64,000 bases of DNA from SAR324 cluster bacterium (GCA_028282885.1 JANQGX010000023.1:43154-107153), one strand, 5' to 3'; counted from the first letter of the stretch, positions 17,928 to 27,116 are shown. Numbers and translations are program-made. The notes: generated by a model not told the origin, from the letters alone.

Positions 17928-19547
17928 ATGGCTAAAGAAAAAAAGAAAAAGTGGAAGGGACTAAAAGCAGTCGGCAACCTGCTTTGGAATGGTGACTATG
18001 AAAGCCCAACTAAAACTGAATATGTCAACTCTCCTTCTGATGTCCAGCATTCCGAAGTTCATTCGACTAATACAGCAATAGACAAGACCACAGGTAGAAT
18101 TAAAAAGGTCACAGACTATGCTGTCTGGCTTGCCTCCCTCCCTGATAAAATGTCTACGGATCGGCTCACTCAATATGATTATATCGAAGAGCTGATTGAA
18201 GCAGATGATTACAATAAGTGCCTTGAGTATATCCATATAAGATCCTGCTCTAAATCTCTCGACACCGGTCTTATAATTCATATCGACCCTGACAACGGAG
18301 CTGATCATAACAATGAGCATTACCTCGAAGCAAAGCGCTTAGTAGCGGCGCTGGAGCTTGATAAATTCATCGGCGATTGGATGTTTAAAGCTTCTGCTTT
18401 CGGAATAAAAGCTCTTCTTCCGCTTAAAAAATCGGGTTTCGGCATTCTCGGTCTACTCGATGACGAAAGGCTGCATCCTAAGTATATTCAGGGCTACAAG
18501 TGGTTTGATCCAAAACGGAATGGATATCGTTACGGTTATGTTTTTCCCCGCTACCAGAAACAGGAGGGTGGTAAGGGCATGAAGCTTTTTGGAGAAGATG
18601 ATGTCGTTATTTTCAAGCGGAAAAAATCGAACAAGAAAACCGGTGAGGTTCAACAGCCCATCCTTGGTTCCACGGATAACTACAGAGAAACCTTTAACCT
18701 CTGGGATCCCAATACCTGGATTGGCAAATTTCCACTTACTGATTACGGTCATTCCATTCTTTTGCCAGCTTATGAAGCTTTTGTTGCACTCGCGAAAATC
18801 CGGTTTGCCGTTGAAAAAGCAAGGCTGAGATCAGCGGAATCGTTCGCCCTGGTTCATGTCCCGACTGATGGCCTTCCCCCGGAAAAAGCACAGGAGCATT
18901 CAGACGGATACGGGAGAATAATCAACCAAATTTACAATAAGGGACTTGCAGCAGCCAAGACCCTGATGCACGTTATAACCATTCCCTTCAACGCCATCAA
19001 ACAGAAAATTGAGGTCATTTTAAGTCAACAAGATCCCAATATCAACGGACTTGCTGACCTTGAAAGAGCCGAATCCCGTTTTGCATCTGCCATGGGTCTT
19101 GATGCCAGTGTTGTCAACGGAACTGCCGGGGAACAAGGTGGGCTTGGCGGGGCTGGCCTGATGGATGCCACTACCGCTGAATCTGCTCAAATGGCGAAAG
19201 ACTCTAACGCCTGCGGAGTGGCGGGAGTTGAAGAAATCCTTCGAATTCACTTCCTTGCAAAAGACGGAATAGTCTTCAACCATGACAACAAGCCCTACAA
19301 GGTCCGGATTCACACGGGAGACACTAGGGCGGAAAGGGAACGATTGCAGCTAGAAGATACAAGGCATATGCAAGTTGATAGAATCGCTCAAAGAGGCGTT
19401 TTGCTGAAAGACTTTATTCCAGGCTTGGACTTGAGAAAAATGATGATTGAAGCCGAGAAGAGATACCTACACGCCGAAGAGGACGAGCTGAACGAAATCT
19501 ATAAGGAAGCACCCAAACCACAACAACCAACCGAAGAAGCAGCATAA
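17928..19547 (+). CDS. Portal protein
   Basis: 539 residues, close to the size of T4-type portals. It has the usual basic N-terminus, a wing/stem region, the hallmark long helix after a GHSILLPAYEAF motif ('LAKIRFAVEKARLRSAESF', residues about 280-310), and a Gly-rich stretch followed by 'ATTAESAQMAKDS' in the crown region. The order portal, prohead protease, major capsid protein directly downstream is the conserved head module. Role: head-tail vertex, DNA packaging and exit channel. It overlaps the protease start by one base (ATAATGG). Confidence 0.8.
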   Translation: MAKEKKKKWKGLKAVGNLLWNGDYESPTKTEYVNSPSDVQHSEVHSTNTAIDKTTGRIKKVTDYAVWLASLPDKMSTDRLTQYDYIEELIEADDYNKCLEYIHIRSCSKSLDTGLIIHIDPDNGADHNNEHYLEAKRLVAALELDKFIGDWMFKASAFGIKALLPLKKSGFGILGLLDDERLHPKYIQGYKWFDPKRNGYRYGYVFPRYQKQEGGKGMKLFGEDDVVIFKRKKSNKKTGEVQQPILGSTDNYRETFNLWDPNTWIGKFPLTDYGHSILLPAYEAFVALAKIRFAVEKARLRSAESFALVHVPTDGLPPEKAQEHSDGYGRIINQIYNKGLAAAKTLMHVITIPFNAIKQKIEVILSQQDPNINGLADLERAESRFASAMGLDASVVNGTAGEQGGLGGAGLMDATTAESAQMAKDSNACGVAGVEEILRIHFLAKDGIVFNHDNKPYKVRIHTGDTRAERERLQLEDTRHMQVDRIAQRGVLLKDFIPGLDLRKMMIEAEKRYLHAEEDELNEIYKEAPKPQQPTEEAA

Positions 19548-20647
19548 TGGAACCAAAAGTATTAGGATCAACAGGAAGAATCCGTTTTGATGTTACGAAA
19601 GAACATAGAATCGGCGGAAACGGTGCTAGCTACGTGCTAAAAAACTATACTAATGCTGTCGAAGACCCTTTATTTCAACAGTCTATTGAGATGGGCAACG
19701 CCTACGGATATCATGGACACCCACGAAGACAAGTCTTGGAGGGAGGAAAGCTCGTTTGGAAACATGTCTTATTTCCCCACGAAAGTGAAGCTATCCCGGC
19801 GACTGTTTGCCGCTATGCTGCCATGGACGGTAAATACTGTATTCATGAAGAAGAGTTCTTGGATACCAGCAAAGGGAACGATGTTTGGGGGCTCTGGAAA
19901 GGCAAGACTGGCGGTTTTTCTTCCCGCGCTTCCACAATCGGCGGTTACGGCGGGAAATTCTACCCGACCAAACTTGCACGAATGGCGGGGTTTGATTTCG
20001 TTCATGACAGATCATACAGGTACAACAGCTTTGAGGGTATTATTGCCACTGAATCAGCGATGCCTGAATTGACCGTTGAATACCTTCAGGAAATCGGGAT
20101 CGACGAGAAAAAGGCACATTTCATTTGCAATGGTGGGGTCTGTCCGAATCCGAAAGACATAGCAATCGAACAGGCTATATTCTGGCAGGTTATGGAAAAC
20201 GAACTGGCTCTCGAAGAAGCTCACAAGCGGGAAATCCGGGAAGCATACAAAAGAGGTTTTGAAGAAAATCTCGATGGTGAAAAAGCTAATTTTCGACAAG
20301 AAATTGAACAGTTTCAGAATGATTTTGAAAAAAACCGGAATTCCGAACTTGAAGAGGCCAAGCAAATCGCTATTGAATGTGTCAAAAAAATGCCGCGCAA
20401 GCCTTATTTGCCAGATGATTTTTACAAAAAAATAGCCCCTGCGTTGATTCAAAACGGAACGGATCAAATCGCTATTGAAAGTGCATTTCTGAATCTGATC
20501 GCTCCGTTCACCGGGTATAAGCCTGAAGACTTTGAAGAGCCGGAAGAGGAGTTTATCTCGGTTGGAGCCACAGAAGAAGGACAACCAGGATCAGCCCCCG
20601 CCTTTGCAAGTCCGGAAGATAGAAGATATTACCGTGTAGATCCTTAG
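19547..20647 (+). CDS. Prohead protease (T4 gp21 type) fused to scaffold domain
   Basis: 366 residues. Residues 1-165 resemble T4 gp21-type prohead proteases: a catalytic His in 'GYHGHPRR' (His58; T4 has GELNHPP) and a catalytic Ser in 'GGFSSRAS' (Ser125/126; T4 has GVSSRG). The protease domain ends at I-A-T-E169-S, which matches the cluster's own cleavage motif and so looks like a self-release site. Residues 170-366 are charged and helical with more motifs at E208, E223, E277 and E311, as expected of a scaffold that is digested away. The fusion is unusual compared with T4, where protease and scaffold are separate genes. Confidence 0.8.
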   Translation: MEPKVLGSTGRIRFDVTKEHRIGGNGASYVLKNYTNAVEDPLFQQSIEMGNAYGYHGHPRRQVLEGGKLVWKHVLFPHESEAIPATVCRYAAMDGKYCIHEEEFLDTSKGNDVWGLWKGKTGGFSSRASTIGGYGGKFYPTKLARMAGFDFVHDRSYRYNSFEGIIATESAMPELTVEYLQEIGIDEKKAHFICNGGVCPNPKDIAIEQAIFWQVMENELALEEAHKREIREAYKRGFEENLDGEKANFRQEIEQFQNDFEKNRNSELEEAKQIAIECVKKMPRKPYLPDDFYKKIAPALIQNGTDQIAIESAFLNLIAPFTGYKPEDFEEPEEEFISVGATEEGQPGSAPAFASPEDRRYYRVDP

Positions 20648-20684
20648 TGTGCAAAATCCCCAATAGTTTCAGTGATAATAAAAC

Positions 20685-20990
20685 TCACTGTACAGTCACT
20701 TTCCGGGGATTTTCTTCTGCCAGTCTCACCAACTTATCCGCTACCCAAGACATTTCTTCCTTGAGCATTCCGTAGATCCGCGATGCTGAATAAGGCTTTC
20801 CCATTTTTTGATGATTGGGAAACAATCCCTCGTCTCTTGCTGCATTTATCAGCCCGCTTATTGTTTTAAAGCTACTATTGTGAGCTGCCACATCAACCCT
20901 GTCCAATTCTGCCATATTCGGAAAACAAAATTTAATTTTGGGATAAAAAGTTATTCTAAAAAAGAATATTTCTTTATTGGCAAGATTCAC
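20685..20990 (-). CDS. Small antisense protein between protease and capsid genes, HTH-like
   Basis: 101 residues from a GTG at 20990 preceded by AAGGAAAATA. An alternative start at the internal ATG (20915) gives 76 residues beginning MAELDRVD. The helical core (TISGLINAARDEGLFPNH, YSASRIYGMLKEE) looks like a small helix-turn-helix or recombinase-tail domain. It lies alone, antisense between two late genes. Its stop codon lies inside a repeated dyad (20686-20700). Either a small regulator or an inserted moron. Function unknown. Confidence 0.5.
   Translation of the reverse strand: MNLANKEIFFFRITFYPKIKFCFPNMAELDRVDVAAHNSSFKTISGLINAARDEGLFPNHQKMGKPYSASRIYGMLKEEMSWVADKLVRLAEENPRKVTVQ
20686..20700. 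promoter_or_regulatory. Repeated dyad, copy A (CACTGTACAGTCACT)
   Basis: Contains the perfect 10-base palindrome ACTGTACAGT. The same 15-base word recurs with one or two changes at 31579-31593 and 41587-41601. Here it covers the stop codon of the small antisense gene and lies about 390 bases before the capsid gene. Confidence 0.4.
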
Positions 20991-20998
20991 TATTTTCC

Positions 20999-21026
20999 TT
21001 GTCAGTGCAAGGCAAAATGATAACTT
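20999..21026 (+). promoter_or_regulatory. Weak candidate promoter for the capsid gene
   Basis: TTGTCA (20999-21004), 16-base spacer, TAACTT (21021-21026), 65 bases before the capsid start. Plausible but not close to consensus. Confidence 0.25.
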
Positions 21027-21090
21027 TTCCTCAAAAAGTCAGTTAAACGGTCTTCAATCTGATCAACTTAACTAAATTTTCGAGGAAAAC

Positions 21091-22686
21091 ATGAGTAAAA
21101 CCTATATTAATGAGCTTGTATCGCAAAACGCCGCCATGCTTTGCGATAATAAAGGTCAGTTGATTGGCCGAAAAGGAAGCAGCAATGCAGAAGAATACCC
21201 GGCTCTTGAATCGTTTGTTGGCGACCGGGAAACAAAACAAGACATCGTCGCCCGATTGGGAATTATGGTTGATAATTACGAACATGAGTTCGGAGAGAAA
21301 CCCCCGGAAAACGTTGTTGCTGCTGCTGTTGGAGCTGTTAGAGGACTTGGTGATCTGTATTCAAGAGAAGCAAAGAGAACAGGCGGTCAAATCGCTCTTG
21401 AATCTGTTCCCGGCAACATGACAACTACTGAGCATGTCGCACAAATCCTGAACATCCAGAACACGCTCGCAATGGAGCATGAGCTGTTCGGGATTCTCCC
21501 TCAGGTTGCAACAACTTTCCCCTCTTCGGTTGACGAAACAAACCTCTTCGAAATGAAGAGAGAAGCAGCAAAAGATTGGGGAAGTGTTTCCGCAGATGAC
21601 CCCTTGGGAATTGAGTTCAAAGGTGGGTTGTCTGAGCTTGATCCGCCTCAGGTATTCACTGGCAACGGAACACAAACAGACTTCCCTCTTGCCGCCGCTC
21701 ATCCGGTAGCCAAAGAACAGACGGTAGTCTTCATTAACTATGACCCAGTCGGGAAAGAGGAAGGCGGTTCCTTTTCCGGGTCGAAAGTGATTGACTCGAC
21801 AACCTATACAATCTCCGGTTCATATTCGAGCTTTGCTGATGGTTCTGGAACGCTGACAGTAACCCCTGCGCTCCCGGTCGGGGCTCAGGTCAGAATTACA
21901 AGACCGTTGAACCTGGAAGACTCCAATGGTGAGAAGTACATCCAAGGATTGAAGTATGACACCACCAAGAGGACCGTCAAACCCCTGGAAAACGCACTTG
22001 ATCTTGAGACCACCTTTCATGCCGAATTGAGTTTTCAACGAAATTTCAAGGTTGCCCTTCAGGCCTATGGAGAAAAGGATCTCTTCCGGACAATCAATGC
22101 CGACCGTGGCTACAACGCCATCAAAGAGATGTATGAAGCGTCCAAGTTCCAACCGGACGCCGTGGCGACAGGGGAAGATCACAACAATGATCCCGACAAA
22201 GCTTTCAAGTCCACGCCCCCTTCTGGCTCTGGCTATACAGACCAGGAATACATCAAAGCAACATTGCCGAAATGGTTGTGGCTGCAAGACAAAGCGCTTC
22301 AAACCAACTCCGTTTATGGCTTCCTGTCCAAGATAATCTGCGGAGATGACTTTGTAAGGCTGTTGATGGTTCTCCCGGAAGAGCTTTTTAAGTTTTCACC
22401 GGTTTATATCCCAAGCCATGACATCGTTTTTCTCGGAACATTCAAGGGGAAACATAAGGTTTTCTATGACTCCAAAGAGAAAATCATCCCCTCCGATGAA
22501 ATACTGATGATTGCTACATCGAATGATTCCCTGTTCCATAACGGTTTCCTGTCTTCAACGGCTGTACCATTGAATTCTTTCCGGTTCCAAATGACCAGAA
22601 TGATGACACGTCACGCCAGACTGTGGTGCCGGGTCTATCGACGTCTGGACAATCCGAAGTATTTCCGTCGAGCCAAGATCTCTTAA
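21091..22686 (+). CDS. Major capsid protein, protease-matured
   Basis: 531 residues, close to T4 gp23 (521). The N-terminal 104 residues form a charged propeptide with two matches to the cleavage motif: P-A-L-E40-S and I-A-L-E104-S. Cutting at the second would give a mature protein starting SVPGNMTT. The body contains an inserted Gly/Thr/Ser-rich beta domain (about residues 190-285, FTGNGTQTDFPLAA ... VRITRPL), typical of surface insertions, before the shell core. RBS GAGGAAAAC. It follows the protease in the conserved order. Identity as the main shell subunit rests on size, position and the propeptide. Confidence 0.8.
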   Translation: MSKTYINELVSQNAAMLCDNKGQLIGRKGSSNAEEYPALESFVGDRETKQDIVARLGIMVDNYEHEFGEKPPENVVAAAVGAVRGLGDLYSREAKRTGGQIALESVPGNMTTTEHVAQILNIQNTLAMEHELFGILPQVATTFPSSVDETNLFEMKREAAKDWGSVSADDPLGIEFKGGLSELDPPQVFTGNGTQTDFPLAAAHPVAKEQTVVFINYDPVGKEEGGSFSGSKVIDSTTYTISGSYSSFADGSGTLTVTPALPVGAQVRITRPLNLEDSNGEKYIQGLKYDTTKRTVKPLENALDLETTFHAELSFQRNFKVALQAYGEKDLFRTINADRGYNAIKEMYEASKFQPDAVATGEDHNNDPDKAFKSTPPSGSGYTDQEYIKATLPKWLWLQDKALQTNSVYGFLSKIICGDDFVRLLMVLPEELFKFSPVYIPSHDIVFLGTFKGKHKVFYDSKEKIIPSDEILMIATSNDSLFHNGFLSSTAVPLNSFRFQMTRMMTRHARLWCRVYRRLDNPKYFRRAKIS

Positions 22687-22693
22687 CAACAAA

Positions 22694-22708
22694 GGGGCCT
22701 AGCGCCCC
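22694..22708. other. GC-rich hairpin after the capsid gene
   Basis: GGGGC and GCCCC flank a 5-base loop, 8 bases after the capsid stop. There is no T-run afterwards, so it is more likely an mRNA-stabilising or processing hairpin than a strong terminator. Confidence 0.35.
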
Positions 22709-22726
22709 ATCCTTAAGGAGAAAACA

Positions 22727-23419
22727 ATGTCAAAGGATAAGAAAATCAGAGTATACGTTGAGAATCATGGACGCGGAAAGGCTGCAATCCTGGACAGTCG
22801 GATCAGTGTAAACGAGTATCCCTCGAAAAATGACGGAAAACCAGCAATCGGGCTAAATGCAACTCCGGCTGAGATTTCCGAAAGCTTCCTGGATACGTTT
22901 GAAGCCCTGGCTGCAAAACTCTACCCGAATCAATTGAATGTTCTGACTGAAGAGGAATTCGAAGCTCTCAAAGGTGGAGACGAAGAAGAGGAGAAAGAGG
23001 ACGAGGATGAGGGACAGGATGATGATCCTGGAGACCAATCTGAAAAAGGCGATGAGGAACCAATTGCCGATGATTCCGGAAAATCAGAAGTCGAACCTAC
23101 AGAAGAAAAGCCGCCTGTAAAACCAGACTATGATGCTTTGGAGTCTGAGACAGGCGAGAAGCAGGATGATGCGGGACCGTCTCCTGAAGAAAAAATGGAA
23201 AATGAATTCTTTCGGGATGCAATAACGGGCGATGAAGATCAAATTCTGGCTTATATGGAACACTACCCAGAAGGCAAATACATCAATCAAGTCGAAGAAA
23301 GATCTGATTTTCTCGATGCAAAGAAAAAGGGCACAAAAAAATCGTTGAGGGAATTTCTGAAGCGTTATCCACAAGGACAATTTGCCAAGGAAGCGGATTC
23401 AATATTAAAGGCCAAATAA
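22727..23419 (+). CDS. Acidic structural-cluster protein, unknown
   Basis: 230 residues. N-terminal 85 residues are compact (IRVYVENHGRGKAAILDSR). A run of Glu/Asp/Gly (residues 88-160, DEEEEKEDEDEGQDDD) follows. The C-terminal part is helical with a repeat-like pattern (EQILAYMEHYPEGKYINQVEE; SLREFLKRYPQGQFAKEA), reminiscent of TPR/outer-membrane-assembly-type helical repeats. Good RBS TAAGGAGAAAACA. Placed between capsid and sheath genes, it may be a head-tail or decoration component. No family recognised. Confidence 0.55.
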   Translation: MSKDKKIRVYVENHGRGKAAILDSRISVNEYPSKNDGKPAIGLNATPAEISESFLDTFEALAAKLYPNQLNVLTEEEFEALKGGDEEEEKEDEDEGQDDDPGDQSEKGDEEPIADDSGKSEVEPTEEKPPVKPDYDALESETGEKQDDAGPSPEEKMENEFFRDAITGDEDQILAYMEHYPEGKYINQVEERSDFLDAKKKGTKKSLREFLKRYPQGQFAKEADSILKAK

Positions 23420-23422
23420 ACA

Positions 23423-25210
23423 ATGAATTCATACCCAAGTATTACAGGCGGAATTGCAGCACCCCCGGTTGTTCCCTCCGGCAGAAATTTATCAGTTGCC
23501 GGTATCGCAGGCAGATCAAGAAAGGGGTGGCCTTTCAGGCGGCTGACTATCGATAAGGACAACCTAATCAAAACAATCGGAAAAGGGATTGCGGGACAAC
23601 CCGAAGTATACCAGCTTTATGCTCATGTTAATTCATATGAAGGCAATGTGGCAGAATTCGTACGGGTTGTGGATATTTTAACGGCGAAATTTCCTAGCCT
23701 GGAATTGAAGCTCAACGTGGCTTTGACTGGAACAATGTCGGTTACGGCAGGGTCTAAGGCTGTAGTTGGTGTAGGAACGGCCTTTGAAACAGAATTATCG
23801 GAGGGAGGAATTATTACAATTGAAGGCGAAGTGCATGAAGTTGATACCATCACCGATAATTTGAACTTTGCCCTGAAAGACAACCATGTCGCCGGTGCTG
23901 CTGGTGCTTCCGCAACCAAAAACGAATGGGTGACACGGTCTGACACTTACGACACGGATATCGCCCTCTCCACAAGCGGAATGTGTGTTTCCCTTGGCGA
24001 CGGAAGTCATGAAGAAACCTACGGAATGAGTCTGACGGGCAAGACTAATCTTGAACTTGCTGACGGTGTTCAGGTTCCAGTATTCACCATGGCTTTTCAT
24101 GAGAAAATTGCTGGTTCGTGGGAGGCAATCACGGGCGAATCATATACTGTTTCGCTCGATCCTTCTGCCAAAAATGATCGAGGCGAATCGCTTTATTGGC
24201 CCGCCGTTCTGAATGCATACAAGAGCAATTTCAAGGGAATCTCGTTATCCGGGTTCACCAACCATGATTTAATTCCAGAAATCTCAACCCCGATGCAGTT
24301 TGTTGGGGCAGTAGAAGGAAACGCTCCCGACACAGCAGATTTTCAGGCTGGTTGGGATCTTTTTGACGGCGACGATACAGCCGCAATGATGGGAATTATC
24401 CCGAACAATGACGTTGATGCCGCTGTATACGCCATCAAGATTTTTTACGATAAAAACGCCCTTACCTGTTACAGCGCTCCCGGAACTCTGACAGTTGACG
24501 CGGCCAAAACCCATAGAGAAACAATTCTTACCGGCGTGGGTTCAAAACGTCGGTTCCTGGCTTTAAATTATGGCCCAATGTCAGTTCAGTCCGATCCGTT
24601 CTTTGGCCTCCCAATGGATCTGGATTGGGACGGGGCTATGACAGGCGCTTGTGCTTTCGGTGACAGCGGAACTCCTGAAGCCGGAGAGGATGTTGGAATT
24701 CACAGCCAACCGGCAGGTGAGACAAGAGGACTTGTTTCGGTCTATGGTGTGGCAGAACCCAAATACACCCTGACCCACGCCGATAAGCAGAAGCTTGGTG
24801 AAGTGGATATTAATTTTTTGACCATCTCCAACGCGACCGGAGCATGCAAGATTTCACAGGCCCGGACTCAGGTTGGGCACAATATCAGGCCGAAAGACCG
24901 ACAAATCGGCGTCCAGCGAACACAAGCGTATATGTTGACTTGGTTCAAAGACTATCTGGAAGCTGTACAGCACGAATCCGACGGAGTAACTGAAAAACAA
25001 TGCGCGCGTGGCGCAGAAATTCTCCGGGATCTCCTTCTCGGAACAAATAGTATATACACCCCGAAGGAAGGGAAAGCCAAAGAAGGTTATCCCGAAGCAC
25101 TAACTTATACTTTCACCCACAACGAAGACACCGGTGAGAACGATATTGGCCTTGCTGGCTATATCACCGGGTCGTCTGAATTTTTCAACGTCACCGTCAT
25201 GAGTGTATAA
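23423..25210 (+). CDS. Tail sheath protein
   Basis: 595 residues, similar to contractile tail sheath proteins in size. It begins with the typical 'SVAGIAGRSRKGW' style segment found near the sheath N-terminus and ends with a C-terminal domain that finishes 'SSEFFNVTVMSV', typical of the handshake strand. A Gly/Thr-rich variable insertion sits around residues 95-200. Its place between head genes and tube candidates supports the call. Role: contractile outer tail cylinder. Confidence 0.65.
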   Translation: MNSYPSITGGIAAPPVVPSGRNLSVAGIAGRSRKGWPFRRLTIDKDNLIKTIGKGIAGQPEVYQLYAHVNSYEGNVAEFVRVVDILTAKFPSLELKLNVALTGTMSVTAGSKAVVGVGTAFETELSEGGIITIEGEVHEVDTITDNLNFALKDNHVAGAAGASATKNEWVTRSDTYDTDIALSTSGMCVSLGDGSHEETYGMSLTGKTNLELADGVQVPVFTMAFHEKIAGSWEAITGESYTVSLDPSAKNDRGESLYWPAVLNAYKSNFKGISLSGFTNHDLIPEISTPMQFVGAVEGNAPDTADFQAGWDLFDGDDTAAMMGIIPNNDVDAAVYAIKIFYDKNALTCYSAPGTLTVDAAKTHRETILTGVGSKRRFLALNYGPMSVQSDPFFGLPMDLDWDGAMTGACAFGDSGTPEAGEDVGIHSQPAGETRGLVSVYGVAEPKYTLTHADKQKLGEVDINFLTISNATGACKISQARTQVGHNIRPKDRQIGVQRTQAYMLTWFKDYLEAVQHESDGVTEKQCARGAEILRDLLLGTNSIYTPKEGKAKEGYPEALTYTFTHNEDTGENDIGLAGYITGSSEFFNVTVMSV

Positions 25211-25212
25211 AA

Positions 25213-25956
25213 ATGAAAGGAACTTACGCAAAGCACGACAATCATTTCGAACCCCGAAATGAAGAACAAGAAAACTGGGCTGAGAGTGTAAAAAATTTCG
25301 GCGCGTATGACCAGTTTATTGAGAGGTCGGTGAAAGCAGAAGCTTTTGACATGGCCCTGGAGGCTGTGAACCTGATCAATCAATTGCCTTACCTGGAATA
25401 CAAGGAGCCAGCCGAAGGCGAAGAACCGGAAGAAAAAGTCACTCCATGGGATGTTATTGATCTTCTTGCTTGTGAGTCAGTCGGTATTGATGATGAAACC
25501 GAAATGACCCCGGAGTTGCTGGAAGACTACAATATGGTCCTCAGCCAGATGACTCATGCCTTAGGCTCTCTTTCAGGAGCCGAAACAGGCAGGGAAACCG
25601 CTGTTGAATCGGTCAATTCCGAAGACAATGACCGGCTTGCAAAGATGTGTATCCACATCGAAGAGCAGTTGAATTATCACGGCGAAACAGACGAGGAGCT
25701 GGCAATTGAATACGTCCTCGACGCCCCGGTGGTTCTCTGCGACTACGATGGTGAAGAAGTTGCGGTTGAGTCCATCAAGAAGGTGATGCGGGACGGAAAA
25801 AAGTTTCTGAAAGACACCAAGAACAAGCTCCGGGGAGCCCGCAAGGCCATGGCAAAGAAGCTTGGGCGAAAGCTAGGAAGGCTGAAGAAATCCGCTGCTC
25901 AAATCAAGAAACAAAAGCGCTCTTTCAAGAAAGGCCAAAAGGCGGGACTGTATTAA
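25213..25956 (+). CDS. Internal head protein, cleaved to a basic DNA-binding peptide
   Basis: 247 residues. The cluster's cleavage motifs occur at M-A-L-E50-A, L-A-C-E88-S, T-A-V-E132-S, L-A-I-E166-Y and V-A-V-E186-S. The acidic N-terminal two thirds would be digested. The last 61 residues are strongly basic (KKLGRKLGRLKKSAAQIKKQKRSF begins there) and would remain as a histone-like peptide, resembling T4 internal proteins or phage core peptides. The start lies two bases after the sheath stop. Inferred role: packaged protein that condenses or accompanies DNA. Confidence 0.65.
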   Translation: MKGTYAKHDNHFEPRNEEQENWAESVKNFGAYDQFIERSVKAEAFDMALEAVNLINQLPYLEYKEPAEGEEPEEKVTPWDVIDLLACESVGIDDETEMTPELLEDYNMVLSQMTHALGSLSGAETGRETAVESVNSEDNDRLAKMCIHIEEQLNYHGETDEELAIEYVLDAPVVLCDYDGEEVAVESIKKVMRDGKKFLKDTKNKLRGARKAMAKKLGRKLGRLKKSAAQIKKQKRSFKKGQKAGLY

Positions 25957-25972
25957 TCAACGAAAATAACCT

Positions 25973-26461
25973 ATGGGAACAATTCCAGCAGATATCCGCG
26001 AACTTGTTCAGCGGATAAATAGTGTAGTTTCGCAAGGCCCAAGGTACGGCTGTCAATTCACGGTCAATTTTGAAGGTCTGCCAAATGTGGGTATCTATGC
26101 GAAGTCTTTCAGCCTTCCAAAAATAGGAGGCTCTGAAGCGTCTGAATTCGTGATGGGTACAGAAATTGACATGTCCGGAATACCACAATTTGGTGGCTCA
26201 GAGGGTTTTCCATGTCAAATTAAAGTTCGAAAAGGCGGGAAGACAATCAAGGAAATTATCCAACGCTTCTACTCCCGTGAGCGAATTCCAAAAACAATCG
26301 TGGAATTATCTGGAGTTGGGGAAACCCCGGTGGAATTCGAAAAAATCGCCTTCTACGGAGGAAAAATATCTGTTGACCCAACCTCTCTTGAGGATGACGC
26401 CAACACCGAGAACTTGGTCTTGGAAGGCACCTTTAAGTATCTTTACTGGCTGCCAGAATAA
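25973..26461 (+). CDS. Tail tube-like protein (first of two candidates)
   Basis: 162 residues with the T4 gp19-like layout: extended N-terminal helix, then alternating strands (QFTVNFEGLPNVGIYAKSFSLPKIG, PCQIKVRKGGKTIKEI) and a closing strand 'LVLEGTFKYLYWLPE'. Placed in the tail operon, overlapping the next start (ATAATG). Role: inner tail tube or a tube-completion ring. No catalytic motif. Confidence 0.6.
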   Translation: MGTIPADIRELVQRINSVVSQGPRYGCQFTVNFEGLPNVGIYAKSFSLPKIGGSEASEFVMGTEIDMSGIPQFGGSEGFPCQIKVRKGGKTIKEIIQRFYSRERIPKTIVELSGVGETPVEFEKIAFYGGKISVDPTSLEDDANTENLVLEGTFKYLYWLPE

Positions 26462-27090
26462 TGAAGCCGACTGAAATTTTGGAATCCGTCCGAAAGAAAA
26501 TTCCTTTTTATTATCTGGATGCATATATCGACAATTTGAAATCGGAGGGAAACTTCCTGTTGGCCGATGCTGAATATTCAATGCTGAGTTCAGCTATCAG
26601 TTATTTTGCAGAAAACGGAAGCCCTGAACGTACTTTATCTATCGAAGTGCCGGAATCGGATGGTTTTGATGAAAATGATTTCGAGATTCCATTTCCCGAT
26701 GAGTTCCGGTCAGTGGTTCAAGTTAAGGATGCAGAGCTTCAGTCTTTGGCTTATCGAGTCGATTCAGTGAATGAAGTAATAATCGTCAGCAATGGCTACA
26801 CAGGTCCTTATGAATTCCGATATCGATATAAGCTTGAAGACTACTTTGAATGTCACGTCACAGCGGAGGGCGATGTTGTTATTGACATCAACAAAGATAT
26901 TACCGACACAAACACGGTTCAACTGATTAAAAGTCTGCTGAAGGCCAAATTAACCGACTATAACAAAAAGATTTCAGAAGTCGGGGAAAACGTTCATATG
27001 ACGTTACCTACATCGGAAGGAGAGACTCAACTTGCAGAAGAAGCGATCAAAGGACAAGTGATTATCCAGCCGAGCCTCATGTCAAGCTAA
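26461..27090 (+). CDS. Head-tail connector/neck-like protein, unknown
   Basis: 209 residues. Helical first 60 residues, then a beta-rich centre (FRSVVQVKDAELQSLAYRVDS; YEFRYRYKLEDYF) and a helical tail. Sits between two tube-like genes. Size and position would suit a neck or tail-completion protein. No sequence family recognised. Confidence 0.5.
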   Translation: MKPTEILESVRKKIPFYYLDAYIDNLKSEGNFLLADAEYSMLSSAISYFAENGSPERTLSIEVPESDGFDENDFEIPFPDEFRSVVQVKDAELQSLAYRVDSVNEVIIVSNGYTGPYEFRYRYKLEDYFECHVTAEGDVVIDINKDITDTNTVQLIKSLLKAKLTDYNKKISEVGENVHMTLPTSEGETQLAEEAIKGQVIIQPSLMSS

Positions 27091-27116
27091 TCTCTCCCCA
27101 CTTCTGGACTGACACT

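Noticed and set aside
20686..20700. Dyad as a phage attachment site core
   Set aside because: Three copies, none near an integrase, and spacing from start codons fits operators better.
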